Assembly (NCBI GenBank): GCA_947174455.1
Contig: CAMWIZ010000005.1
Location: 1 to 13,784 of the forward strand
Source: an uncultured Clostridia bacterium
GTDB lineage: Bacteria > Bacillota > Clostridia > Oscillospirales > Acutalibacteraceae
Direction: 5' to 3'
Length of the DNA stretch: 13,784 nt
Under the pieces are notes generated by a model. It saw only the letters and a program-made list of their open reading frames with translations. It searched no databases and was not told the origin of the DNA. A program made the translations under genes and the position numbers. This document shows, piece after piece, positions 1 through 7,618 of this stretch. Numbering within the stretch: position 1 is the stretch's first letter; each line of letters opens with the position of its first letter.

Positions 1-1082
1 TTCCTTACTTCCTTCAGCTTTGAAAGTATCTCGTCGTCAAAACCGTCAACACGCATAGACGGTAAAGAAAGACTGACGTTTTCTTTCACAGACCACTCGG
101 AAAGCTGAGTTAACAGTTCCCTTATTTTTGTATAGTCACTTGACGAAAGTGATGAAAGAGATATTTCGTCATAACCCGTACTTTGGCACAAGAGTTGGCA
201 TTGACGGTCTATAGTATTCGGTGACTTTTCTCTTACGGGTCTGTTTAAAAAGCCTGCCTGACAGAAACGGCAGCCACGAATACAGCCTCTGAAGATCTCC
301 TCGACTACTCTGTCGTGTACAATTTCTATCATAGGTACAACAAAGCTATCCGGATAGAATACCTCGTCTAAGTTCATTATAATTCTTTTATTTATTACAG
401 CAGGAGCATTGTCCCTCGGAATAAAGCTTTTCAGCGTGAAATCATCATTATACTCAACATCGTAGAGTGAAGGCACATAAACACCCGGAACATCCGCACA
501 CAAACGCAAAAACTCCTCCCTTGTTTTTCCCTCTGCACGGCATTTTCTAAAGAGTTCAATAACCTCCAGATCAACCTCCTCTCCCTCACCTATAAAGAAA
601 AGGTCAATAAAATCTGCAAGCGGTTCAGGATTACACGCACACGGACCGCCTGCAACCACTATTTGATTCATTCCGTGGCGTTCGCTGCTTCTCATCGGAA
701 TATTCGCAAGCTTGAGCATTTGAAGAATATTTGTATAAGAAAGCTCATACTGCAATGTAAAACCGATAAATTCAAAGTCTGTTATAGGTTCTCCGCTTTC
801 AAGTCCCCAAAGCGGTATATTTTTCCTCTGCATTATTTCTTCCATATCCAGCCAGGGTGCAAATACACGCTCGCACCAAATATACGGTACAGAGTTAAAT
901 TGGCTGTACAAAATCTTCATGCCTAAATGCGACATACCGATTTCATATGTATCGGGGAAACAGAACGCAAAACGCACGTCCACCTCTTCTTTATTCTTAA
1001 TTACACTGTTAATTTCTCCACCCACATATCTGCCCGGCTTCTGAACCTTTAGCAGATACGGTTCTATCTGTTTGTTTATCAT
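1..1082 (-). CDS. B12-binding-type radical SAM protein (TIGR03960-like), N-terminal part
   Basis: The gene runs off the left edge, leaving 360 N-terminal residues and no stop codon. The ATG at 1082 is preceded by AAGAGG about seven bases upstream, giving the start MINKQIEPYLLKVQKPGRY. Residues about 30-200 resemble the cobalamin-binding-like N-terminal domain of the TIGR03960 family, including FPDTYEIGMSHLG and ERVFAPWLDMEE. The radical SAM 4Fe-4S motif CxxxCxxC follows as C267, C271 and C274 within RGCIRGCRFCQAG. The enzyme should cleave S-adenosylmethionine reductively in the cytosol; its substrate is unknown to me. In Clostridia this family usually lies upstream of a DUF2344 protein and the ribonuclease G/ribosomal L21 genes, which here would lie left of the window. 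Family membership is confident by eye; the function is not. Confidence 0.88.
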   Translation of the reverse strand, partial: MINKQIEPYLLKVQKPGRYVGGEINSVIKNKEEVDVRFAFCFPDTYEIGMSHLGMKILYSQFNSVPYIWCERVFAPWLDMEEIMQRKNIPLWGLESGEPITDFEFIGFTLQYELSYTNILQMLKLANIPMRSSERHGMNQIVVAGGPCACNPEPLADFIDLFFIGEGEEVDLEVIELFRKCRAEGKTREEFLRLCADVPGVYVPSLYDVEYNDDFTLKSFIPRDNAPAVINKRIIMNLDEVFYPDSFVVPMIEIVHDRVVEEIFRGCIRGCRFCQAGFLNRPVREKSPNTIDRQCQLLCQSTGYDEISLSSLSSSDYTKIRELLTQLSEWSVKENVSLSLPSMRVDGFDDEILSKLKEVR

Positions 1083-1126
1083 GTTGTAACCTCTTATATA
1101 ATTTGCAGTTTATGGCAGCGTTGTAC

Positions 1127-1151
1127 TTTTAACGTCTTTTGACTGTTAAAA
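1127..1151. repeat. Inverted repeat in the radical SAM gene leader
   Basis: TTTTAACGTC (1127-1136) pairs with GACTGTTAAAA (1141-1151), leaving a TTTT loop and a single bulged T at 1144. The arms are ten bases each. The position, just downstream of the predicted start of the leftward transcript, suits a repressor operator or an mRNA hairpin. There is no U-tract on the minus strand after it, so a terminator is unlikely. Confidence 0.5.
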
Positions 1152-1167
1152 CTATTCCGCTAAATAC

Positions 1168-1196
1168 ATTATACTTTCGTATTCCAAAATTTGCAA
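1168..1196 (-). promoter_or_regulatory. Sigma-A-type promoter for the radical SAM gene
   Basis: Reading the minus strand, TTGCAA (1196-1191) is followed by a 17-bp spacer and a perfect TATAAT (1173-1168). Transcription would start near 1161, giving a leader of about 80 bases that contains the 1127-1151 inverted repeat before the AAGAGG ribosome binding site. Confidence 0.7.
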
Positions 1197-1259
1197 CCAA
1201 TTAAAGGCTTTTGTGCAAAATACCGATTGAATTACCATATATATCTATTTCTTTAAAGG

Positions 1260-1284
1260 AATATTCATATTTTTTTTGAATATT
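1260..1284. repeat. A+T-rich palindrome between divergent promoters
   Basis: AATATTCA at 1260-1267 is the exact reverse complement of TGAATATT at 1277-1284, around a nine-base T-rich centre. It lies upstream of both divergent promoters and could be a binding site. In such A+T-rich DNA it could also be chance. Confidence 0.35.
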
Positions 1285-1321
1285 AAACAATAAAAACGTT
1301 GGCATTTTGGCACCTATAAAA

Positions 1322-1350
1322 TTGAAAAAAAGACGATATTATGGTATAAT
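1322..1350 (+). promoter_or_regulatory. Sigma-A-type promoter for the DUF1015-lysozyme operon
   Basis: TTGAAA (1322-1327), a 17-bp spacer and a perfect TATAAT (1345-1350) form a near-consensus promoter. The transcript would begin near 1357. This rules out an upstream in-frame ATG at 1353 as the start of the following gene and leaves a leader of about 90 bases before the ATG at 1446. Confidence 0.8.
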
Positions 1351-1445
1351 ATATGTGGAAAGCAGTATGGTTGGACGGTTTTTCACCGAATTGCCGACTG
1401 ATATGCTTATCCGAAAATCCAAACGAAAAGACAGGTGATGACAAT

Positions 1446-2726
1446 ATGGCTCTGGTAAAGGGGTTCAGAGGACTAAGGTTTAACACGGAGAAATCCGGTA
1501 ATATTGCGGATGTTGTATGTCCTCCCTACGACATTATCAGCGAGGAGCAGCGTTTGGCTTATATTGAAAAAAATGAATACAATATAATTAGACTGGAACT
1601 CCCCAAAGGGGATAATCCATATGAAAACGCAGCCACGATATTGAAGTCATGGGAGAGTAACGGTATTCTTATGCGTGAGAAAAAGGACGCCGTATACATT
1701 TATGAGGAAGAATTTACAGCATATGACAAAAAATACAGTGTAAAAGGCTGTATAGTTAGAGTAAAGGTCGAGGAGTTTGAAAAAGGAATTATCCTGCCGC
1801 ATGAGTTTACACTCTCTAAGGCAAAGGAAGACAGACTGAATTTGATGAAGGCGGCAAACTGCAATTTCAGTCAAATATATGCCCTCTACTCTGACAAGGA
1901 AAATAAGACAATCTCACGTTTGAATAAGCTATCAGCAGCAACACCTGACATTGAGCTTACAGACGGTGACGATGTAACGCACAGAATGTGGATTGTAACC
2001 GACGAAGCCGAGGTTACCGCAATTTGTTCAGATTTTGACAACAGACAGCTATTCATAGCAGACGGGCATCACAGGTATGAAACAGCCCTAAACTACCGCA
2101 ACTATTGCAGAGAAAACGGACTAAGCAAAGAGGGCGATGCGGTCGATTATCAGATGATGATGCTTGTAAATATGGAGCACCCCGGTTTGGTCGTATTCCC
2201 CACACACAGAATAGTGCGTGACCTTAGCAGCTTTAACAAACAAACTGTTTTGAATGCCTGTACAGAGTATTTTGACATTACAGAGTATCCATCCATTGAA
2301 AACATGGAGTCAGTGCTCACAGAACTTTACGCATTGGACAAAAAAGCCTTCGGTATGTACTGCGGAGACAGTTCATGGACACTTCTTGTTTTGAAATCGT
2401 TTGATATAATGGAGAAACTTCTGCCAAATGCAAGCAAGGCATCACAAGGGCTTGATGTTTCTGTACTTCACACCCTTATTCTTGAAAAGCTTATGGATAT
2501 TGATGCTGAAAACATGGCAAAGCAAATTAACCTTACATATGTTAAGCAAGCAGACGATGCCCTGCAAGCAGTTGATAATGGCAAGGCAAACTGTGCGTTT
2601 ATACTTAATCCCACAAAGATAAGTGAGATTTGTGATGTTTCCTCTGCTGGTGAAAAAATGCCACAGAAATCAACATACTTTTACCCAAAGCTTATTACAG
2701 GTTTGGTTATGAATAAACTTGACTGA
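1446..2726 (+). CDS. DUF1015 family protein
   Basis: This 426-residue cytosolic protein opens with MALVKGFRGLRFN, the typical start of DUF1015 proteins. I chose the ATG at 1446 because AGGTGA lies just upstream and because an in-frame ATG at 1353 falls at or before the predicted transcription start. Conserved blocks are CPPYDIIS (residues 25-32), LPHEFTL followed by KEDR (117-130), and the family signature ADGHHRYETAL with D206, G207, H208, H209 and R210. There is no signal peptide or membrane segment. From memory, members often lie near serine biosynthesis genes and a kinase role on free serine has been suggested; I cannot confirm this and the window holds no serine pathway gene. The lysozyme gene follows after 32 bp with no terminator between, so the two are probably cotranscribed. 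Confidence 0.88.
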   Translation: MALVKGFRGLRFNTEKSGNIADVVCPPYDIISEEQRLAYIEKNEYNIIRLELPKGDNPYENAATILKSWESNGILMREKKDAVYIYEEEFTAYDKKYSVKGCIVRVKVEEFEKGIILPHEFTLSKAKEDRLNLMKAANCNFSQIYALYSDKENKTISRLNKLSAATPDIELTDGDDVTHRMWIVTDEAEVTAICSDFDNRQLFIADGHHRYETALNYRNYCRENGLSKEGDAVDYQMMMLVNMEHPGLVVFPTHRIVRDLSSFNKQTVLNACTEYFDITEYPSIENMESVLTELYALDKKAFGMYCGDSSWTLLVLKSFDIMEKLLPNASKASQGLDVSVLHTLILEKLMDIDAENMAKQINLTYVKQADDALQAVDNGKANCAFILNPTKISEICDVSSAGEKMPQKSTYFYPKLITGLVMNKLD

Positions 2727-2758
2727 CTGATTTATCTATTTTGAAAGGAATGATACCA

Positions 2759-4570
2759 ATGGCAAGTATACGAAAAAAACTTGTTGCAATATCGCTTGCT
2801 GCGGCGGCACTTTTACAATGCTCCCTTTTAAGCGGTGCGGCTGAAGCAGCACAGGAAGCAGCAAGTTCGGAAGATAGTTCCGTGGGAATAACCGAAGAAA
2901 TAGACACAAATGATACTCCGAACAAAATTATACCCTATTCCTCAGGTGAGGCATATTGTAAGGGCGATGTAACAGGTGACGGGAAGGTTGAGCTTAACGA
3001 CTGCTTTCTTGTTATGCGTTACAACGCAAAGCTTATAAGCTTTACACAAAAGCAACAATCAGCAGCAGATGTTACCGGCGACGGCAGGGTCAGCCTGGCA
3101 GACGCAACAATTATTCAAAGGTATATACTCGGATTAGACAACAGTCTTTCCGGCGGAACATCGCCGTCAGATCCAAGTGATGACCCTGTACAAATCCCGT
3201 CTAACGGCTTTGGTGACAATGCAACAGAGGATACATCCATAACGGTATCTTCAACAAGCTACACTGTCCCTGCTGGCAAGACGCTCTACGTTACTGCATC
3301 GTCAGGAGTTACATGGGGAAGCACGAATGATTCCTATGCTACGGTCGATCAAAACGGTTTAATTTTGGCAAAAAAGCCGGGAACCGTCAAGATTATAGCA
3401 TTAAACGGCAATAAAAAAAGAACAATTAACCTAAGAATTGTTGAAGCGGAGCCTATAAGAACCGCTTACTGCTCACCCAACAGTGCTGCAACAGGACAAC
3501 AGGTTAAGCTGATTGCGACAACCGACCAATCCTTTAATGCAGTACGTTTCGAGGTGGACATAAACGGAAAAAAAACAACCGTAAACGCAACAAACAAAAC
3601 TGCTGACAATGCACATGGCATTTACACATGGACAGCGACAATGACGGCGTCTGCCGCAGGAACCTTTGATGTTAAGGCATATGCACAAAAAGGCAGCTCA
3701 TGGTCAAGTTGCCCTAACGGAGAAACAACCATGTTTGTTTCTGCAAATAAATCAACAACAACACCGTCCTTAAATACATTGAGAGCAAGTGACGATGTAA
3801 TCCGCCTTATTTCTCAGTACGAAGGCGGTTTAGAAGAAGCAGAGTTTGATCCCCTTGCTTATGGCAATGTAATGAACTACGGTTATGGTGTAGTAATCCA
3901 GGCAGGCGATATGTTCTATAACAGGGCAGCAATGAGCGAGTATTTTGCGGATCTTGTAAATCAAGTAAATGAAAATATTTACAGCAGCTATGTAAATGAA
4001 TTTTTGCAATCTAACAAGATAAAGTACAATCAGCAGCAATTCGACTCATTAGTTTGCTTTACATACAATTTGGGCGTTTATTCGCTGCAGAATGCAAGCC
4101 TAAAATCAGTACTTTTAAACTGCTATGAGCCGTCTGCAGGCAGTTCATCTAATTCTTCAACAGCAACAGTGAGCGTCGACGGTTATTTGAATCTTCGTTC
4201 GGGTGCCGGAACGAACTACACTGTTATTGACAAGCTTTACAATGGTGACACAGTAACTGTTTTGGATTCCAAAAAGGTTAACGAGGTTTGGCTAAAGGTA
4301 AAAACACCTAACGGTACGGTTGGTTACTGTAGCTCTGACTACTTGATTATGGGCGGTTCGGCAGGCAACAGCGGAACAAGAAACTTCAACTACATCAATC
4401 AATACAACCTAAGAACAGAGCTTATGGCATGGCACCATGCAGGCGGTAACTGTTACTACGGACTGCTGTACAGACGCATAGATGAGCTGGAATTGTTCTT
4501 CTACGGCAACTATACACAGGACGGATATGCGAACAAGCATGGTTGGGAATATCCAAGCTGTATTTCATAA
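2759..4570 (+). CDS. Secreted modular lysozyme: dockerin-like, Ig-like, GH24 with nested SH3b
   Basis: The protein has 603 residues. The ATG at 2759 follows AAAGGA by nine bases; in-frame TTG and ATG codons further upstream are poorly placed. Residues 1-30 are a signal peptide (charged IRKK, hydrophobic core, likely cleavage after AEA). Residues 66-127 form a dockerin-type pair of calcium loops, DVTGDGKVELND (70-81) and DVTGDGRVSLAD (104-115). Residues 161-231 look like a Big_2 Ig-like domain and 232-331 like a second Ig-like domain. From about 347 comes a GH24-type lysozyme: E355, D364, GYG (375-377), then FDSLVCFTYNLG (428-439). A bacterial SH3 domain (469-530) intervenes before the lysozyme C-terminus AWHHAGGN...GLLYRR (557-573). 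It should be exported and act on peptidoglycan, perhaps attached to a scaffold through its dockerin. By eye, the catalytic threonine position is N373, so activity is uncertain. Confidence 0.85.
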   Translation: MASIRKKLVAISLAAAALLQCSLLSGAAEAAQEAASSEDSSVGITEEIDTNDTPNKIIPYSSGEAYCKGDVTGDGKVELNDCFLVMRYNAKLISFTQKQQSAADVTGDGRVSLADATIIQRYILGLDNSLSGGTSPSDPSDDPVQIPSNGFGDNATEDTSITVSSTSYTVPAGKTLYVTASSGVTWGSTNDSYATVDQNGLILAKKPGTVKIIALNGNKKRTINLRIVEAEPIRTAYCSPNSAATGQQVKLIATTDQSFNAVRFEVDINGKKTTVNATNKTADNAHGIYTWTATMTASAAGTFDVKAYAQKGSSWSSCPNGETTMFVSANKSTTTPSLNTLRASDDVIRLISQYEGGLEEAEFDPLAYGNVMNYGYGVVIQAGDMFYNRAAMSEYFADLVNQVNENIYSSYVNEFLQSNKIKYNQQQFDSLVCFTYNLGVYSLQNASLKSVLLNCYEPSAGSSSNSSTATVSVDGYLNLRSGAGTNYTVIDKLYNGDTVTVLDSKKVNEVWLKVKTPNGTVGYCSSDYLIMGGSAGNSGTRNFNYINQYNLRTELMAWHHAGGNCYYGLLYRRIDELELFFYGNYTQDGYANKHGWEYPSCIS

Positions 4571-4602
4571 GGGTAAAAGTTTAAACATAACAATGTAATG
4601 AC

Positions 4603-4641
4603 AATACCGCAGATACCTTTGGTTTCTGCGGTATTTTTTGT
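4603..4641 (+). terminator. Intrinsic terminator after the lysozyme gene
   Basis: AATACCGCAGA (4603-4613) pairs perfectly with TCTGCGGTATT (4625-4635). An extra ACC/GGT pairing lies in the loop, and the right arm runs directly into a T-tract. It lies about 30 bases past the stop codon and should end the DUF1015-lysozyme transcript. Confidence 0.9.
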
Positions 4642-4682
4642 TATCAGTAACTTTTCGTACAGACACGTAGCTTACTAACACA

Positions 4683-4718
4683 AAAAAACTCGGAACACAA
4701 AAGTATTCCGAGTTTTTT
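4683..4718. terminator. Bidirectional terminator between convergent genes
   Basis: AAAAAACTCGGAA (4683-4695) and TTCCGAGTTTTTT (4706-4718) form a 13-bp stem with a ten-base loop. There is a T-tract on the plus strand and an equivalent one on the minus strand. It backs up the first terminator for rightward transcription and is the only clear terminator downstream of the leftward calcium ATPase gene, which ends at 4807. The remaining bases from 4719 to 4806 show nothing recognisable. Confidence 0.88.
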
Positions 4719-4806
4719 ATAATAAATTTAATTGTATCTATTCACAGCAAACAACTCAACGCTCGTTGTATGGATTCCGTTTATTTTGTTATTTGGTAAT
4801 TTGTCA

Positions 4807-7482
4807 TTACTCCTTGTTTCCCACAGCAAGCTTTCTAATCATGTCTACAGGAATCATTGTGAATGCAAGTACCACTACAACAGCCCATCCAGCCAAACCA
4901 AACGGCGTACAGCTAAACATCTCGCCTATCCACTTAAATGGTGCAAGCGGAACAAGTGCAGCATTTACGATACAAGCCTGAATTGCAATAATTGCTATGA
5001 ACACCTTGATGAATCCGGGGTTCTCGCCCAAACGGTTGAGTATTCTGAATCCGTCATCTCTAACGTTGAACCCGTTAAACAAAGCACTCACAATGAACAA
5101 TACAAAGTAACCTGTAAGATGCTTATCCATGTCGTATACACCGTTAGTTGTAAACATATTCTGGAAGAATGGCAGTTTTAGGAATACAAAGCTTAAAACT
5201 GTAAGCCAGGTACCCATGACACCAATCTGAGCTGCCATTTTGCTGCTGATGATACTCTCATCTCGCCTTCTTGGCTTCTCGCTCATGTATTTCTCAAGTG
5301 CCGGCTCATTACCGAGCATAATTGCACCCAAACTGTCCATTACAAGGTTTACAAACAAAAGGTGAGTTACTTTCAAAGGCTCATCAATACCGAAGAACGG
5401 TGCTATAGCACTTACTACTACTGCAGCAACATTGATAACAAGCTGGAATTTACAGAATTTAAGAATATTGTGGTAAATGGTTCTGCCGTACCAAATAGCA
5501 TCCTTGATTGAGCGGAAATTATCGTCAAGTATAACAATTTTACCCGCTTCTTTAGCAGCCTCAGTACCGCTGCCCATAGCAAAGCCTACATCGGCTCTCT
5601 TAAGTGCGGGTGAATCGTTAACACCGTCACCCGTCATACCTACAACAAGGTTCATTTCCTGGCACAAACGCACCATTCTTGACTTATCTGTAGGCAACGC
5701 TCTTGCAATAACTCTGATATTGGGAATAATCTTCTTAACCTCATCATCACTCATCTCGTTAAGCTGTGCCGATGAAAGTGCAACATCTGTCTTTTCCTTT
5801 AGCAGACCCGCATCTTTTGCGATTGCAACTGCAGTTTCAAGGCGGTCACCTGTAATCATTACTACCTGTATTCCTGCGTGCTGAACCTCTTCTATTGCGG
5901 TCTTTGCTTCGGGGCGAACCTCATCACGAATACCTACTAAACCGATAATAACAACATCATTGTTAATCTTATTTTCTGTCATCGGTTTTTCAGAGTAACC
6001 GAACGCAAGCACACGCATTGCTTTCTCCGCAAGGGCGTCAATCTTCTTATTGAGAGCCTTGCTGTCAATACTCTTAACGTTACCGTCCTTATCAAGGTAC
6101 TTTGTAGCTGCTGCAAGTAGTCTTTCCGGAGCACCCTTGTAGAACGTCTTTCCGAGGTTGTCAATCCTTGCCTGACTAAACTTGTTTGTTGAGTTAAAGC
6201 CCTGACTTTCTGTTATAACATAGCTGCTGTTATCTTTCAATGAGTTAAATGTTTCCTCACCGATAAACTTCATCAAGGCTTGGTCGGTAGCATTACCTCC
6301 GATAACCTTATGTGAAGCGTCGAACATAGACTGTGTATTTTTGCCAATGGTTACATCAAGAAGATCCTTAATCTTTTTATGATTGCCAATCTTGGAAAGC
6401 TCAATAGAATTACCGTCAGCAGTGAAGAAGTCAACTACCTCAAGCTTACCCTTTGTGATTGTACCCGTTTTATCACTGAAAAGAATGTTTAAAGAACCCG
6501 CTGTTTCGATACCCTCAGCCTTTCTTACAAGGACGTTGTGATCAAGCATCTTGCTTGTGTTCTGCATGAGTACAAGGGAAATCATGAGCGGAAGTCCCTC
6601 AGGTACAGCACACACAATAATAACAACTGCAAGTGAAACTGCGTCCACTATTTTCTGAATAACAACATCTGCACCTTGGGCAAAAAACTCAGCAAATCCA
6701 TTTGCTGCATAAACACCGTGAGCGAGATATAAAAGTGCAATTACAATAGCACCGATATAGCCGAATGTGGAAATCTGCTTTGCAAGCTTTGAAAGCTTAA
6801 CCTTAAGCGGTGAATCAGGCTCTTCCTCCTGCATTTCCTCCGCCATCTTACCCATCATGGTTTTAAGGCCGACTTTTCTTACATCGAGAACACCCTCGCC
6901 GTCAAATACAACTGCACCTCTGAAAAGTGAATGTTCGTCGACAAATGTGTCGCCTGTTATTTCATCGGGCAACACTGCTGACGGGTCGGCGGCAGTCTTT
7001 TTGCACTCCTCTGCCTCACCGTTCAGTGCAGAGTTGTCAACCTTTAGCTTACCGTCGATTAAAACACCGTCAGCAGGAATCTTATCGCCTGACTGCAGCA
7101 AAACTTTATCGCCTACAACAACGTCGTCCACATCAATTACAGTAACAACACCGTTTCGGTAAACCTTACACTTATCCTTTTCCGTGTTATCCTTAAGTTC
7201 ACGGTACTTTGTATCACTTGCGACACCTGTCTTTGCGGAAACAACAGCTACTATAAGTACTGCGGCTATCGTTCCAAGCGGTTCATAAATTTCCGCCTTG
7301 CCAAAGCAAAACATTACGATCATTATTGCCGCAATAGCAAGCAATACCTTAATCATTGGGTCGCTGAAGGTTTCCAAAAATTCTTTCCAAAACGTGGTCG
7401 GTTCAGAGTCGGGTATGGCGTTTGAGCCATGCTTTTCTCTTGAATTTTCCACCTCTCGATCAGTAAGTCCGTTAAATTTCAT
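4807..7482 (-). CDS. Calcium-transporting P-type ATPase, type IIB (PMCA-like)
   Basis: This 891-residue membrane pump should use ATP to export Ca2+ across the cytoplasmic membrane. The motifs are complete: PEGLP at 294-298 in M4, phosphorylation site SDKTGT with D337, MITGDR in the P domain, and GDGVNDSP with D619, N622 and D623. The M6 calcium ligands are present as N712 and D716 in VNLVMDSLGA. M5 reads QLVINVAAVVV and lacks the glutamate of SERCA pumps, as in plasma-membrane PMCA pumps that move one Ca2+ per ATP. No calmodulin-binding tail is visible; the C-terminus ends shortly after the last membrane helices. The ATG at 7482 follows AAGGAG by 12 bases, a rather long spacing, and the leader can fold over this site. 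The gene is last in the leftward Ter cluster, 198 bp after the third terD, so it may have its own promoter as well as read-through. Confidence 0.93.
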   Translation of the reverse strand: MKFNGLTDREVENSREKHGSNAIPDSEPTTFWKEFLETFSDPMIKVLLAIAAIMIVMFCFGKAEIYEPLGTIAAVLIVAVVSAKTGVASDTKYRELKDNTEKDKCKVYRNGVVTVIDVDDVVVGDKVLLQSGDKIPADGVLIDGKLKVDNSALNGEAEECKKTAADPSAVLPDEITGDTFVDEHSLFRGAVVFDGEGVLDVRKVGLKTMMGKMAEEMQEEEPDSPLKVKLSKLAKQISTFGYIGAIVIALLYLAHGVYAANGFAEFFAQGADVVIQKIVDAVSLAVVIIVCAVPEGLPLMISLVLMQNTSKMLDHNVLVRKAEGIETAGSLNILFSDKTGTITKGKLEVVDFFTADGNSIELSKIGNHKKIKDLLDVTIGKNTQSMFDASHKVIGGNATDQALMKFIGEETFNSLKDNSSYVITESQGFNSTNKFSQARIDNLGKTFYKGAPERLLAAATKYLDKDGNVKSIDSKALNKKIDALAEKAMRVLAFGYSEKPMTENKINNDVVIIGLVGIRDEVRPEAKTAIEEVQHAGIQVVMITGDRLETAVAIAKDAGLLKEKTDVALSSAQLNEMSDDEVKKIIPNIRVIARALPTDKSRMVRLCQEMNLVVGMTGDGVNDSPALKRADVGFAMGSGTEAAKEAGKIVILDDNFRSIKDAIWYGRTIYHNILKFCKFQLVINVAAVVVSAIAPFFGIDEPLKVTHLLFVNLVMDSLGAIMLGNEPALEKYMSEKPRRRDESIISSKMAAQIGVMGTWLTVLSFVFLKLPFFQNMFTTNGVYDMDKHLTGYFVLFIVSALFNGFNVRDDGFRILNRLGENPGFIKVFIAIIAIQACIVNAALVPLAPFKWIGEMFSCTPFGLAGWAVVVVLAFTMIPVDMIRKLAVGNKE

Positions 7483-7493
7483 AGTCCTAAATC

Positions 7494-7544
7494 TCTCCTT
7501 AAATACGCAGAATAAGGAGAACCGCCATTACGCACGGTTTCTCC
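7494..7544 (-). promoter_or_regulatory. Leader of the Ca2+ ATPase gene with two mutually exclusive hairpins
   Basis: On the minus strand, GGAGAAACCG (7544-7535) can pair with CGGTTCTCC (7524-7516) around a ten-base loop with one bulge. Alternatively TCTCCTTA (7520-7513) pairs perfectly with TAAGGAGA (7501-7494), which contains the Shine-Dalgarno sequence of the ATPase gene. The two stems share TCTCC, so they cannot form together: the first would free the ribosome binding site and the second would hide it. The arrangement is directly visible; its regulatory role is inferred. I do not recognise a known riboswitch class. Confidence 0.45.
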
Positions 7545-7590
7545 CCAATATCTGTCACGCATCTGTACTGATATGCACAAAATATTCATT

Positions 7591-7618
7591 ATTTTAGATG
7601 TAACCAAATCTACATCAA
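7591..7618 (-). promoter_or_regulatory. Possible promoter of the Ca2+ ATPase gene
   Basis: On the minus strand, TTGATG (7618-7613), a 16-bp spacer and TAAAAT (7596-7591) make a moderate sigma-A-type promoter. It would give a leader of about 100 bases that includes the paired hairpins at 7494-7544. An overlapping alternative, TTGGTT with TATTTT, is about as good, so the exact site is uncertain. Confidence 0.35.

Larger units (their letters stand above)
1083..1445. promoter_or_regulatory. Divergent intergenic region with two promoters and two inverted repeats
   Basis: This 363-bp A+T-rich spacer separates the leftward radical SAM gene from the rightward DUF1015 gene. It contains a promoter for each direction (listed separately), an inverted repeat at 1127-1151 inside the leftward leader, and an A+T-rich palindrome at 1260-1284 between the two promoters. 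I see no convincing small gene; open frames here overlap the promoter elements. Confidence 0.7.

Noticed and set aside
663..926. An 87-residue plus-strand frame inside the radical SAM gene
   Set aside because: It is antisense to conserved family motifs, with no ribosome binding site or family resemblance.
1295..1330. Sigma-54 promoter suggested by TTGGCA and TGGCAC
   Set aside because: The GC element at -12 is missing at the required spacing, and a good sigma-A promoter lies immediately downstream.
1353..1445. A 31-residue N-terminal extension of the DUF1015 protein from an in-frame ATG at 1353
   Set aside because: It begins three bases after a near-consensus -10 box, before the expected transcript start, has no ribosome binding site, and is absent from the family's normal start. 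The ATG at 1446 fits all of these.
2741..2758. TTG and ATG starts upstream of the lysozyme start
   Set aside because: They overlap the AAAGGA ribosome binding site or leave no room for one. The ATG at 2759 gives correct spacing and a normal signal peptide.
2759..2850. Lipoprotein signal (LLQC) in the lysozyme leader
   Set aside because: Glutamine before the cysteine does not fit a lipobox, and a standard signal peptidase I site (AEA) follows.
4732..5181. A 149-residue plus-strand frame over the 3' end of the ATPase gene
   Set aside because: It is antisense to well-conserved membrane helices of the ATPase and has no recognisable protein features. It is a shadow frame.
7483..7560. yybP-ykoY (manganese) riboswitch before the Ca2+ ATPase gene
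   Set aside because: These riboswitches often precede cation pumps, and a GGGGAGA string is present. The remaining conserved loops of that class are not visible.
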